DNA of 64,000 nucleotides from Elusimicrobiota bacterium (GTDB lineage Bacteria > Elusimicrobiota > Elusimicrobia > UBA1565 > UBA9628): positions 1 through 64,000 of the forward strand of contig JAUYSH010000091.1 of the NCBI GenBank assembly GCA_030696455.1, in the 5' to 3' direction. Under the pieces are notes generated by a model, which ran no database searches, was not told the origin of the DNA, and worked only from the letters and a program-made list of their open reading frames with translations. Shown here piece by piece: positions 10,301 to 18,335 of this stretch. Numbering within the stretch: the stretch's first letter is position 1; each line of letters begins with the position of its first letter. The translations under genes were made by a program, and so were the position numbers.

Positions 10301-13300
10301 ACCTCGCCTCCTCGATGCAGGGCGACGGCGGCGCGCCCGCTCCGCTGGCCGGCGCCGCCCGCTACCTCGTGACCAAGGCCGCGACCGAGCTCATCAAGGA
10401 CGCCGAGAAGACGATCCCCGGCCTGCACGAGCGCCTCGTCAAGGACGGCGTCGTTCTGCCCGACACCCAGAGCTCCTACGGCGGCAGCGGCTACGACGAT
10501 TACTACGACGACCACGGCCACGGCGGCTACTACGGCCGCGGCGGCCGCTACGGCGGCACGTCCACGACCCAGAACTACCGCGAGGTTTACAAGCTCGCCC
10601 ACCTGCGCGCCCTGCAGGCGGCCATCGACGAGCTGGGCGGCCCGTCGGCCAAGACCCCGACCAAGGAGAACTTCGCTTTGCGCGAGCTGATGGAGCGCGC
10701 CGGCATGATCATCGAGCAGGGCCTCGAGGCGGGCGCCAAGTCCGGGATGATGGAGGGCGGCACCGCCCCCGAGGCCGCCGCCGAGCAGCTCTACTCCACC
10801 CTCAAGGCCGGCGACGGGACCTTCGCCGGCCACTCCTTCCTGCGCGCCTTGCGCGAGGCCGGCCTGGCCCCCGCCTCCGGCGACCTGTCGAGCCAGCTCG
10901 CCTACCCCGAGTCGCTCGACGCCGCCCAGATGAAGTCGCTGCGCGACCTGCTCGTCACCGTCGCCCGCTCCGGCAACGGCTGGGACGCCGAAGGCAAGCC
11001 GCGCGCGCTGACCTGGAGCGAGAAGCTTTATCTTTCCGGCGCCATCGAGACCGTCCAAGCCGCGCGCCTCAAGAACTTCCCCGACGCGGAGAAGCTCGCC
11101 GCCGCCGACCTCGAGCCCCTGGCCTTGGCCGCGATGTCGCGCGAGCTGACGGCCAAACCTTCCGCCGAGCTCGCTCTCGCCCTCGAGGCGCGCCTGTTCG
11201 CCCGCGCCGCCAAGGGCCCCGTCGACGTCGCCGACGCCTCGGCCCTCCTGGCGCAGGTCTTCACCGCTCTCAAGGGCTCTTCTCACGAGGCCGCCGCCCT
11301 CGACGCGCTGGCCGCGGCCCTCAAGGCCCCCAACGGCGCCGCGTTCAAGTCCGCGGCGCTCACGCTCGCCGTCGAGGGCCTGCACAAGCTCGCCGAGCGC
11401 GCCGAGAACGCGACCCCCGGCCTCAAGGCCAAGCACGCCGCGGCCGGCGTGCGCGAGAGCGAGAGCGCCTGGCGCCCCGACGTCAAGCTGCGCCACTTCC
11501 GCGTCGTCGCCGAGAGCGTCACCGGCGCCGATGCCGCAGCACTCGCCCGCTACACCAACCTCGCCGCCTTGGCCGGCGCCCCCCAGGGTGACTCCGCGGG
11601 CGAGCTGGCCGCCGACGAGGTCAACGTGGTCCTGCTCGCCGGCTACCGCCTCTTCCCCGGCTCGGAGTTCAACGAGGCCCTGCGCGCCGCCGGCCTCATG
11701 AAGGGCGACGGCAACACCCTCTCCGACTACCAGGGCAGCTACGACCGCAAGCAGCTCGAGGCGATCCGCGCCTGGCTCGCCGGCGTCGCGAAGGCCAACG
11801 CCGGCCTGGGCAAGGACGCCCGCGAGCTCAAGCTGTCCGAGAAGGTCTACCTCGCCAACGCCCTCGACCGCGTCGACGCCATACTGGCCGCCCGCTTCGG
11901 CGTCCCCGCCGCCCCCGTCGCCGCCGACGTGCTGGGCTCGGTGAGCCGCCCCGGCCAGGAACCCCTCGCTCTCGCCCGCCTCTCGCTCGCGCTCGACAAG
12001 CGCAAGGGCGACGCCGCCTACGCGCTCAAGGCCCAGGACGCGCTGTTCGCCATCTTGGCCGCCCGCCCCGGCGACGCCGAAGACGCCAAGGTCGTGCTCG
12101 AGGCCATCCGCACCGCGGTCAAGGGCACCTCCTCCGAGCAGGCCCAGCTCTCCGCCATGGTCAAAGCGCTCAAGTCCACTCATGGCAAGGAGCTGCTCGA
12201 GGCCGTCGCCGAGGACGCCGAATCCGCCGCCCAGTCCTTGGCCGAGGACGCCGAGAAGCTCTTCCCCGCTCTCAACAAGGCCCTCATCGACTCCGGCGCG
12301 CGCGAGGACAACGACTCGTGGCGCGGCGAGTTCAAGCTGCGCCACTACCGCGAGCTGCGCGCCGCCATCAACGCCGAGGCCGCCAAGGTCAAGAAGCCGA
12401 CCGCCGCCCAAAGCGCCGCCGCCGCGCGGGCCGCGCGCCTGCTGCCCCTGCTCGAGGCCGCGGCCGTCACCGCGGGCGTGCTCCCCGGCGACACCCCCGG
12501 CGAGATCGCCGCCGAGCTCATCAACGAGCCCCTGCAGAAGGGCTACCAGGTCTTCCCCGGCGTCGTGTTCAACGAGAAGCTCCGTTCGCTCGGCGTGATG
12601 GACCCCGGCACCGGCAATGGTCTCACCGATCATCGCCAGACCTACACTCAAGCCGACCTCGTCAAGCTGCGCGGCTTCCTCTCCGCCACCTTGTCCTCCG
12701 GCCAGGGCTGGGAAAGCGACGGCACGACGCGCCGGGCCTTGACCGACGCCGAGAAGAAAGCCGTCGAGGAAGCCCTCGCCGCCACCGACCGCGCCTTGGC
12801 CGCCTACGCCAAGCCCGCCAAGACCTTCGCCTTCGCCCCGCTCGCTCTGGCGGCCTTGCCCGCTCTGGGCCTGGCCCCGATCCTCCTCTTCGCCGTCCTC
12901 GGTCTGGGTGCCGCCTACATCGTCTGGAAGCTGTGGCCCTCGATCACGGGTACCGAAGAGACCGAGGCAGCCGTGCGCGAGTCCATCCCCGGCTCCATCA
13001 TCGCCCGCCACCGCCGCATCGAGCTCGTCGCCCGCCGCATGGCCACCGCCGTCAACGGCGGCAATTTCCGCTCGCGCTTCATCGGCCCCGGCGGCACGGA
13101 CTTCGCCGAGGCCCGCCCGTACCAGGGCGAGGACATGCGCGAGATCGACTGGAAGACCTCCGCCAAGAAAGACGAGCTCTACGCCAAAAAGTTCGAGCTC
13201 GAGCGCGACATGCCCCTGATGCTCGTCGTGGACATCAGCCGCTCCGGCAGCTTCGGCACCCGCGGCACGACCAAGCGCGAGGCGATCGAGAATTCCGCCG

Positions 13301-13869
13301 CCGTCCTGGCGCTCGCCGCCGCGCACTCCAACGTGCGCGTCGGCCTCGTCCTCGTCTCAGACCGCGTCGAGCAGGTCATCCCCGCGCGCGGCGGCTCGCG
13401 CCACGCGATGATGATCGTCGACGCGATCCTCAAAGCCGAGCCCACGGGCAAGGCCACCGATCTGAAGCCCGGCCTGGAGGCCGCGGGCAAGCTGCTCGGC
13501 TCGCGCTCCATGGTGGCCGTCCTCTCCGATTTCATCGCGCCCGACTTCAAGGACGCCTTGGGCTCGATCGCCTCGCGCCACGACGTGCGCGCCATCCGCG
13601 TGACCGACCCCGCCGAGCTGGCCCCTCTGCCCGACGTGGGGCTCCTGCCGGTCGTGGACGCCGAGACGGGTGAGACCCGCATGCTCGACACGTCCTCGCG
13701 CGCGGGCCGCGCCGAGAGCGCCGCCGCCATCAACCGGCGCGAAGAAGCCGTCGAGGCCGCGTTCGGGGCCTCGCGCCTCAAGCCCATACAGATTTCCACC
13801 GAGGGAGACCCGCTCGAGTCGCTCGAGCTCGCCTTCCATCCCAAAGCCAAGCAGACGTTCACGCCTTAA
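4321..13869 (+). CDS. Giant Bat-system fusion protein (BatD/BatA/TPR/BatB/repeats/DUF58)
   Basis: 3182 residues in one open frame. In order: signal peptide (1-33); Ala/Pro-rich region with M-F-D-G-S at 155-159; a second signal-like helix (about 183-200); BatD-like beta domain (237-350) with a membrane helix near 371-395; BatA-like membrane segments and VWA domain with MIDAS DLSGS (Asp630); membrane helices near 855-890; TPRs (922-1045); GKPGD tandem repeats (about 1056-1107); a membrane segment; BatB-like VWA with DGSHS (Asp1250); membrane helices near 1463, 1511 and 1705; helical repeats; a Gly/Tyr/Asp-rich patch (about 2051-2082); three related modules (about 2021-2256, 2347-2526, 2628-2827); a membrane segment (2837-2874); and DUF58 (2886-3182) with DFAEARPYQGEDMREIDW and DISRS. 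These are normally separate genes (batD, batA, batC, batB, DUF58) beside moxR. MoxR follows 8 bp downstream. Family assignments come from motif recognition. Likely role: a MoxR-regulated envelope VWA complex. Confidence 0.85.
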   Translation: MRRFPLRRLLGAVVSFAIVAGAPGSQAYHAAAQTAAGRPAKGAPAPVATGAAWSALSAPVPSLTPSLLSVSPSLLAAPAAAPEVRAVPAAALAVPVRPAAAVSAAVPVGPAKIVPTRAPLRVAAKIPPAVSAPSALIRSLPAASAPETPDAAARMFDGSVAKAEAPAAVAAPRAGGFGRSLKRGLAILALSVGMLASQQQASAQSVPLPHPPAAAQAQPAAAVRVALPRPIEAAASVDRQGVTVGERVQLSLTLRNTSDKPVTVHNLRSSLQEALPADLELQGKGAEAPLVLAPGESKTVVYEAIPFGSGTLTLDGGIAVVAVGETAVYPEGIEIVMPKTELKVATVLTPDWKEKGLRDIVGVKRADGPDWMWLAAIPLGILLFVGVHRLVAARRLYPKLDDSRLSLVTVTETELERLKAESDDLDAASFYARYQELLTGFMVDFAGMPKAARDARTLERDLRKSFYDAGQAGVASRLAAQAEAARFAGSETDASERARMIERLKALVESVAGKAGKPKESSAGVLGMLALLPGAAGLTFGSPYVLLLLIPLAAYAFWSWRSGAKSARFAVSSSAQTPARRTLREKLAGLPKILRMAAIGLIVVALARPMIGTERTETFIPSTDTMVSIDLSGSMSGDKLQGVRDAVRGYVEEQRRGTENRVGMVTFSDESYLDMKLTTDYDALIAHLKELETTGSTAIGKSMLTAIAHFLELSALELDGKKDPRAAEVQRLLKDSGLPAALAYAKQHPDLLKTILQPERAKIVVLFTDGDSNSGIDPQDAASIAASLGIKIYGVGIAGPNESFNEATLRGVAEKTGAKFFRAGDAGAMREVLLEISRLEKSPAKIVSAVSVKDYTSLLALLAFLLIGAELTLANTRLRTLYGLAFVMALNQAPLDVSSFQAAPAAAVTAQVSAPKSLTSAVPAEVIEGNKLYNQGRFAEALKKYAEAVERHPDVPEIYFNMADAYLRLGQNEKADAAWAKYLSLTPDAKKQSQTLFNLANSALMAEDAEKAVELYKEALRRDATNMDAKWNLEALKQQQKEQDQKESKDSKKGKPGKQKGKPGDGKPGEGKPGDGNPGDGKPGDGKPGDGKPGDGKPGDGKPKDAKEGADKLGEELGKQEGGEKDAARRGMTRKGSGVWGIGALPLAFAGQGLVFSSSMFLWAVGIGLPILVLAVAWGIKKRMDAAKRLSPGTAPKTFRSWWGARRFLGKSALALTAAGLIGLAAGDPRGGMVDERVNFGGKDIVVTVDGSHSMVYAEDGRMARTQKELNEFITRLQGTDRVGLVVFAGKSRTASPISIDYGNFEFKINRLEVESRGIGEGSNLAAAIKYSANHFETAKKLGDRQRILIIISDGDVPDSEIAAAIASAAEHNVTVYAIGVGDPAGTKILMPTADGAGTEYLIDTKTGAPAITRLNEAPLRQLAERTGGAFFRAGEKTSIDDVLSEVSRLEKGQKGDLIKSPSPVGVYLLWPALLMLLLDLILPGRSLLRRGASTAKPEEKAKKSGPGAAGLLGAALIPLGAWPQILPFAALATVVAAYIAADSWSGGKITRKVREWWQSRRGFIENGVSSDLIHLYDLREVDERRLASFVKGWRDAKENIREAMISSASADDALWREKLTAAYLTGGSPELLEKVLTALRRAARQKLEPLAPITTRMSLRKAQISWMAHSDAEVRLAALTAVAAGQSVAFEAPKPIAQAPGLFARVKRGASVAVLAVMIAVTGVSSVGTLNFRVEQREAAEVALKLFYAEDLFVFSDRYVDERIAREVIPALKRWHESPKTAGPDFERALTILRESPDPKADNILVTIFRHSGILPLTQQAENTLLRSLIERESDALWGSMEALIAQSRTDAASAQTLVKLVILGVEVGDEKTLAQLFRVLKSPNKQVQQQAAGVLYTHLSRDAGAKFYEGLSGVQAKHAADPMLQMWTTSFALRRLTEPAAAEADLVKAKGFLDKALVNARAIDAARVEIYKQTPPDQEVSAPPSMVAMLANLASSMQGDGGAPAPLAGAARYLVTKAATELIKDAEKTIPGLHERLVKDGVVLPDTQSSYGGSGYDDYYDDHGHGGYYGRGGRYGGTSTTQNYREVYKLAHLRALQAAIDELGGPSAKTPTKENFALRELMERAGMIIEQGLEAGAKSGMMEGGTAPEAAAEQLYSTLKAGDGTFAGHSFLRALREAGLAPASGDLSSQLAYPESLDAAQMKSLRDLLVTVARSGNGWDAEGKPRALTWSEKLYLSGAIETVQAARLKNFPDAEKLAAADLEPLALAAMSRELTAKPSAELALALEARLFARAAKGPVDVADASALLAQVFTALKGSSHEAAALDALAAALKAPNGAAFKSAALTLAVEGLHKLAERAENATPGLKAKHAAAGVRESESAWRPDVKLRHFRVVAESVTGADAAALARYTNLAALAGAPQGDSAGELAADEVNVVLLAGYRLFPGSEFNEALRAAGLMKGDGNTLSDYQGSYDRKQLEAIRAWLAGVAKANAGLGKDARELKLSEKVYLANALDRVDAILAARFGVPAAPVAADVLGSVSRPGQEPLALARLSLALDKRKGDAAYALKAQDALFAILAARPGDAEDAKVVLEAIRTAVKGTSSEQAQLSAMVKALKSTHGKELLEAVAEDAESAAQSLAEDAEKLFPALNKALIDSGAREDNDSWRGEFKLRHYRELRAAINAEAAKVKKPTAAQSAAAARAARLLPLLEAAAVTAGVLPGDTPGEIAAELINEPLQKGYQVFPGVVFNEKLRSLGVMDPGTGNGLTDHRQTYTQADLVKLRGFLSATLSSGQGWESDGTTRRALTDAEKKAVEEALAATDRALAAYAKPAKTFAFAPLALAALPALGLAPILLFAVLGLGAAYIVWKLWPSITGTEETEAAVRESIPGSIIARHRRIELVARRMATAVNGGNFRSRFIGPGGTDFAEARPYQGEDMREIDWKTSAKKDELYAKKFELERDMPLMLVVDISRSGSFGTRGTTKREAIENSAAVLALAAAHSNVRVGLVLVSDRVEQVIPARGGSRHAMMIVDAILKAEPTGKATDLKPGLEAAGKLLGSRSMVAVLSDFIAPDFKDALGSIASRHDVRAIRVTDPAELAPLPDVGLLPVVDAETGETRMLDTSSRAGRAESAAAINRREEAVEAAFGASRLKPIQISTEGDPLESLELAFHPKAKQTFTP
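7486..7632 (+). repeat. In-gene 15-bp tandem repeat encoding G-K-P-G-D/E
   Basis: About nine imperfect copies of a 15-bp unit (consensus GGCAAGCCCGGCGAC, third positions varying) encode a Gly-Lys-Pro-Gly-Asp linker inside the giant Bat protein, between its TPR region and the BatB-like part. Synonymous variation between copies argues for selection on the peptide. The linker is probably flexible and slippage-prone in length. Confidence 0.85.
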
Positions 13870-13877
13870 GGAGAGTT
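13867..13877 (+). promoter_or_regulatory. Shine-Dalgarno of moxR
   Basis: AAGGAGAG lies about 5 nt before ATG 13878, in the 8-bp gap after the bat-fusion stop. It fixes the moxR start and thereby places the signal peptide inside the translated protein. Confidence 0.7.
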
Positions 13878-15371
<1,494 letters not shown>

Positions 15372-15374
15372 GCG

Positions 15375-16658
15375 ATGACGGTCGTATTCGCGCTGGCGGC
15401 CGCTTTCGCGGCCGCCGGCGCGGCGTCTTCTCAGGTCGTCGTCAGGCTGCCGCCTTCCGCTCCTCGGGTTTCTCCGCCGGCGCTCATGGCGCCGCTACTT
15501 TCGGCGCCGGCCGTCTCCGCGCCCCCGTCTTTGCCGGGGATCCGTCTTCTGGGGGTTCCCGGGCCGGGCGTGACTCCGGCGCACATCGAGGCGGCCAAGG
15601 CGCTCGCGGTGCGCGCGGGCAAGCCGGTCGTCGTGCACGGCAGCCGGCAAACGGGCTTCAGCTATCACACGGGCCTTCCCTTCTCGGCCTCCTCCGACCT
15701 CAACCTGGGGGTGATCGGGGCTTGGGACGGGCGTCGGCCGATCGCCTCCGTCGAGGACGCGGTGGGGCGGGGTTATCTCGTGGCGGCTCCGGCGGCGGCG
15801 CGTCTGCCGGGCGCGCTGGGGCTTCTTCAGGCGCAGGCCCGGCCTTGGCGCACGGATGAGCAGCTGTCCCGTCTCGCGGCGGCGCCGCGCACTTCAGGAG
15901 AAAGCTTTCGCTTCGCCGTGATCGGCGACGCCGAGCCGGGTCGATTCTGGATCGCGCGGAAGCTTTTCAACACGCCGGGCGTTTTCTGGAAGCTGCTGGC
16001 GAGGGCGGACAGGTCCAAGCCGGATTTCATCCTCCAGCTGGGGGATATGGTGAGCCGGGGGACGGTGGCGAAATTCTGGGCGTTCTTCCGGGGGCTGAGT
16101 TCCGCGGGGCCGGAGACTCCGTATTTGACCGTCATCGGCAATCATGACCGGCACAAGCCGCATGGGGTCACGAATGATCGGGTGTATCGGGCGGCGTTCG
16201 GGGGGACGGACTATCACTTCGATCGCGCGGGGCGGCGCTTCATCGTGCTGGACTCGAGCGCGGGGCGGGTGACGCGGGCTCAGCTCTCGTGGCTGGCGGG
16301 GATCCTTGACCCTGCGGTGCCGACAGTCGTGTTCACGCACATACCGCCGGCGCCGCTCTCGGAGTGGACAGATTGGGGGCGCATCAAGGGGGCGGGGGGA
16401 TTCCGGGAGGGCAGCGAGGCCTTCATGGGGCTGATGGCCGCGAACAAGGTTCAGCGCGTGTATATGGGGCACATTCATGGTCTGGGCGTTCTCGAGCGAG
16501 GGGGCGTCAAATACGTGCTGACGGGTGGGGGCGGCTCGCCTCTATTCCCGGGGCCGGTCAAGAAGCGCCTGCATCACTGGCTCTCGGTCGAAGCGGGGCC
16601 GGAGGGGCTCGTTGAGACCGTTCACGCCGCCGACGGGTCGTCGTTCCTCCTGCGCTAG
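15375..16658 (+). CDS. Exported calcineurin-like metallophosphoesterase with NTase-like N-terminal region
   Basis: 427 residues beginning with a signal peptide (cleavage near A-S-S-Q, residue 20). Residues about 170-410 are a metallophosphoesterase with metal-binding motifs GDAE, GDMV, GNHD, THIP and GHIHG in order, so it likely hydrolyses phosphoesters outside the cytoplasm. Residues about 75-150 contain VHGSRQTG followed by SSDLNLGVIG, which resembles the G-S...D-x-D signature of nucleotidyltransferase folds with the second Asp replaced by Asn. It follows moxR by 3 bp, so it is probably the third gene of the bat-moxR operon. Substrate unknown. Confidence 0.85.
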   Translation: MTVVFALAAAFAAAGAASSQVVVRLPPSAPRVSPPALMAPLLSAPAVSAPPSLPGIRLLGVPGPGVTPAHIEAAKALAVRAGKPVVVHGSRQTGFSYHTGLPFSASSDLNLGVIGAWDGRRPIASVEDAVGRGYLVAAPAAARLPGALGLLQAQARPWRTDEQLSRLAAAPRTSGESFRFAVIGDAEPGRFWIARKLFNTPGVFWKLLARADRSKPDFILQLGDMVSRGTVAKFWAFFRGLSSAGPETPYLTVIGNHDRHKPHGVTNDRVYRAAFGGTDYHFDRAGRRFIVLDSSAGRVTRAQLSWLAGILDPAVPTVVFTHIPPAPLSEWTDWGRIKGAGGFREGSEAFMGLMAANKVQRVYMGHIHGLGVLERGGVKYVLTGGGGSPLFPGPVKKRLHHWLSVEAGPEGLVETVHAADGSSFLLR

Positions 16659-16675
16659 ACCCCGCGTTTGAACGG

Positions 16676-16697
16676 CAACTGTTTCCGGAAACAGTTG
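16676..16697. repeat. 22-bp palindrome, copy 1 (core CTGTTTCCGGAAACAG)
   Basis: Perfect palindrome located 17 bp after the metallophosphoesterase stop and 36 bp from the end of the convergent reverse-strand gene. The same core recurs at 29963 and 45858. The arms could form a strong 11-bp hairpin readable from both strands, but no T-run follows. Confidence 0.85.
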
Positions 16698-16733
16698 GGT
16701 AGCACCGGAGCGTTTGTCTCCCGCGCGACCAGG

Positions 16734-17264
16734 CTACTTCTTCGCGGCCTGCTTCACGCCCGAGCCCCTGCACTGCTGGCGCCCCAGCGGCGAGTCCGCC
16801 TTGAAGATGAATGTCGCCCGCTTGTAATTGTCCTTCAGCTTGACCGTGAGCAGGCTGCTGAGCACCGACACCTTCGAGCTGACCGTGATGTAGTCCTTCC
16901 CCGGCCCCTCCGGCTCGTCCTCATCATCCGCGACCGTGAGCGTCCCCTGTATCGGCTTGTTCCCCAGGAACTTCGTGATCGGATGCCCCGGCAGCGCCGT
17001 GAACACCCGGAACCGGTCCTCCTCCCCGACCTCGACCACATCCGCCTTGCCCCAGGAAGAGGAGGGCTTCTTCGGGTCGCGGAACTCGACCAACACCGTC
17101 TTGGTGAGCCGCTTGAACACGACGAGGACCTTGTCTTTATAGACCCTGCAGTCCCGGTCCACGAGCCAGGTGCCCATCAAGGGCTTCATCGCCGCGAACG
17201 GATCCTCCGCGCGCACGGAGAGAGGAGAGAGCAGCAGCAAAAAGACGCTTATTTTTCGGAGCAT
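16734..17264 (-). CDS. Exported protein of unknown function
   Basis: 176 residues. The start at 17264 is chosen because it begins a signal peptide (MLRKISVFLLLLSPL...RAED) and a -10-like TATCGT lies 6 nt before it; an upstream TTG-type extension has neither feature. The mature protein reads like a small beta-rich domain (MGTWLVDRDCRVYKDKVLVVF and alternating hydrophobic strands) with conserved-looking cysteines near both ends. The start of the mature part (F-x-x-M-K-P-L-M-G-T-W) recalls lipocalin-like proteins, but I cannot assign a family. It converges on the metallophosphoesterase gene. Confidence 0.7.
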   Translation of the reverse strand: MLRKISVFLLLLSPLSVRAEDPFAAMKPLMGTWLVDRDCRVYKDKVLVVFKRLTKTVLVEFRDPKKPSSSWGKADVVEVGEEDRFRVFTALPGHPITKFLGNKPIQGTLTVADDEDEPEGPGKDYITVSSKVSVLSSLLTVKLKDNYKRATFIFKADSPLGRQQCRGSGVKQAAKK

Positions 17265-17270
17265 GCCGAA

Positions 17271-17276
17271 ACGATA
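17271..17276 (-). promoter_or_regulatory. -10 element TATCGT, predicted leaderless start
   Basis: On the reverse strand TATCGT ends 6 nt before ATG 17264, with TTCGGC between. No ribosome-binding site is visible, so the mRNA probably begins at the start codon. Confidence 0.4.
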
Positions 17277-17295
17277 TGAAACTTCACCCCTGCTA

Positions 17296-17487
17296 TTAAG
17301 CCAACCTGTAAGTGGTGGCCCTGGTCTGGCCTTCACGGATCACCAGGCCGGCGTCGACCAACGGCTTGATGATCTGCCCGGCGCGAGCTCGCGTGAAGCC
17401 GAAGGCGGCTTCGATGTCGGGCGTCCTGGCCCGCCCCTTATCCCGCAGGAACCGCAGGACATCCTCCTGCCGCTTGGTCAGGCGCAT
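17296..17487 (-). CDS. Small winged-helix DNA-binding protein
   Basis: 63 residues forming a lone helix-turn-helix/wing: LTKRQEDVLRFLRDKG, then a recognition-helix region (TPDIEAAFGFTRARAGQIIKPLVDAGLV) and a wing (REGQTRATTYRL). It resembles the DNA-binding part of MarR/ROK-type regulators without any sensor domain. GGAGAAGG precedes the ATG, and a good promoter sits just upstream. TTACG repeats overlapping that promoter suggest autoregulation. It is a candidate regulator of the neighbouring accessory genes. Confidence 0.7.
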   Translation of the reverse strand: MRLTKRQEDVLRFLRDKGRARTPDIEAAFGFTRARAGQIIKPLVDAGLVIREGQTRATTYRLA

Positions 17488-17504
17488 CGGTGGAGCCTTC
17501 TCCG

Positions 17505-17536
17505 TTACGTATAGTTTACGTCAAGGGTTACGGCAA
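17505..17536 (-). promoter_or_regulatory. Promoter of the winged-helix gene with overlapping TTACG repeats
   Basis: Reverse strand: -35 TTGCCG (17531-17536), 17-bp spacer, -10 TATACG (17508-17513). Read on the forward strand, TTACGT occurs at 17505-17510 and 17516-17521 and TTACG at 17528-17532, spaced 11 and 12 bp, overlapping both promoter boxes. The arrangement fits repression by a helix-turn-helix protein. Confidence 0.5.
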
Positions 17537-17691
17537 GGGCATGTCCCCCGTTCTCCTATTGCAAGTGCTCCTAAAAATTATGAATTACCCATATATTGAA
17601 AAGAAATAACTGGGAATTCGCCTTCCGGCCCAGGGAACAATTCGGGCTGCTCGATCGTATGATGGAGAGAGGACCATGGTCCGAGGAGCCG

Positions 17692-17716
17692 ATTTTGCAA
17701 GTGACACTTGCAAAAT
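17692..17716. repeat. 11-bp inverted repeat, candidate operator
   Basis: Arms ATTTTGCAAGT and ACTTGCAAAAT around GAC, 43 bp before the -35 of the promoter driving the 17809 operon. Perfect symmetry and location suggest a dimeric regulator site. Confidence 0.55.
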
Positions 17717-17758
17717 TGACCGGGCGACCTCCGGAGCCAGGAGCGCGTCTATTTTCCC

Positions 17759-17787
17759 TTGTCATTCGGTCAGCCCCGGAGTAAACT
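17759..17787 (+). promoter_or_regulatory. Sigma-70-type promoter for the 17809 operon
   Basis: TTGTCA (17759-17764), 17-bp spacer, TAAACT (17782-17787). GGAGGG at 17800-17805 then precedes ATG codons at 17809 and 17812; the spacing is better for 17812. Confidence 0.55.
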
Positions 17788-17808
17788 CATAGCGGTTGCG
17801 GAGGGCGC

Positions 17809-18024
17809 ATGATGAAGGTTGGAACCGTCTTGATACTGCTCGGAATGGCCATCATCCCCGTGTTCTGGGGAGCGGGGATATGGGCCTTCTTCACGTCTCC
17901 GGAGATCCCGCTCATCGTCAAGCTGGCCGTGGGGTCGTTCATCAGCGGAGCATTCCTGATCGTCCTGGCCGCGCTGCGGGAGAGATGGGGCGAGAAGGAT
18001 AAATACTCGGAGGTGAAGGAATGA
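17809..18024 (+). CDS. Small two-helix membrane protein
   Basis: 71 residues with two hydrophobic helices (about 4-28 and 36-58) and a charged C-terminal tail (RERWGEKDKYSEVKE). ATG 17812 is an equally plausible start. The stop codon overlaps the next start (ATGA), so it is co-translated with the YbjQ-like protein. No family recognised. Confidence 0.7.
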   Translation: MMKVGTVLILLGMAIIPVFWGAGIWAFFTSPEIPLIVKLAVGSFISGAFLIVLAALRERWGEKDKYSEVKE

Positions 18025-18335
18025 TCATCGCGACCGCGGACGCCATCGAGGGACGGCGGATCAAAAGAGTCATCGGCCTGGCGAAGGGCAACAGCGTCAG
18101 GGCCAAGTTCTTCGTCTCGGACATCATCGCCGGGCTCAAGAACATCATCGGCGGCGAGATCTCCGAATACACCCAGCTCATGGCCCAGTCCCGGGAGCAG
18201 GCGCTCGACCGGATGGTCGCCGACGCCGAGAAGCAGGGCGCCAACGCGATCGTCGCCATGAGGTTCACGACCGCCTCGATCATGGCCTCCGCGTCGGAGA
18301 TACTCGCCTACGGGACGGCCGTCGAGCTCGAATGA
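18021..18335 (+). CDS. YbjQ/UPF0145 family protein
   Basis: 104 residues, typical of the YbjQ (UPF0145) family, which forms homopentamers of unknown function. Recognisable are VIGLAKGNSVRAKF, the long central helix with SREQALDRMVADAEKQGANAIVAMRF and the closing ILAYGTAVELE. It overlaps the genes on both sides by 4 bp, placing it in the middle of a three-gene cassette ending in the RhuM-like gene. Confidence 0.88.
   Translation: MIIATADAIEGRRIKRVIGLAKGNSVRAKFFVSDIIAGLKNIIGGEISEYTQLMAQSREQALDRMVADAEKQGANAIVAMRFTTASIMASASEILAYGTAVELE

Larger units (their letters stand above)
17488..17808. other. Divergent intergenic region with two palindromes
   Basis: 321 bp between the winged-helix gene and the membrane-protein operon, more AT-rich than its surroundings. 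It holds the palindrome GGACCATGGTCC (17671-17682) and an 11-bp inverted repeat ATTTTGCAAGT-GAC-ACTTGCAAAAT (17692-17716), which looks like an operator. A 62-codon frame at 17596-17784 has no ribosome-binding site and no recognisable homology, and I do not call it a gene. Confidence 0.5.

Noticed and set aside
8314-13326. 1670-codon open frame on the reverse strand opposite the Bat fusion
   Set aside because: Gly/Leu/Ala/Glu-rich translation typical of an antisense shadow in GC-rich DNA. The forward frame has recognisable VWA, TPR and DUF58 domains; the reverse one has none.
17596-17784. 62-codon forward frame between the winged-helix gene and the membrane-protein operon
   Set aside because: Contains the operator-like inverted repeat and the promoter of the next operon; no Shine-Dalgarno; not credible as a gene.
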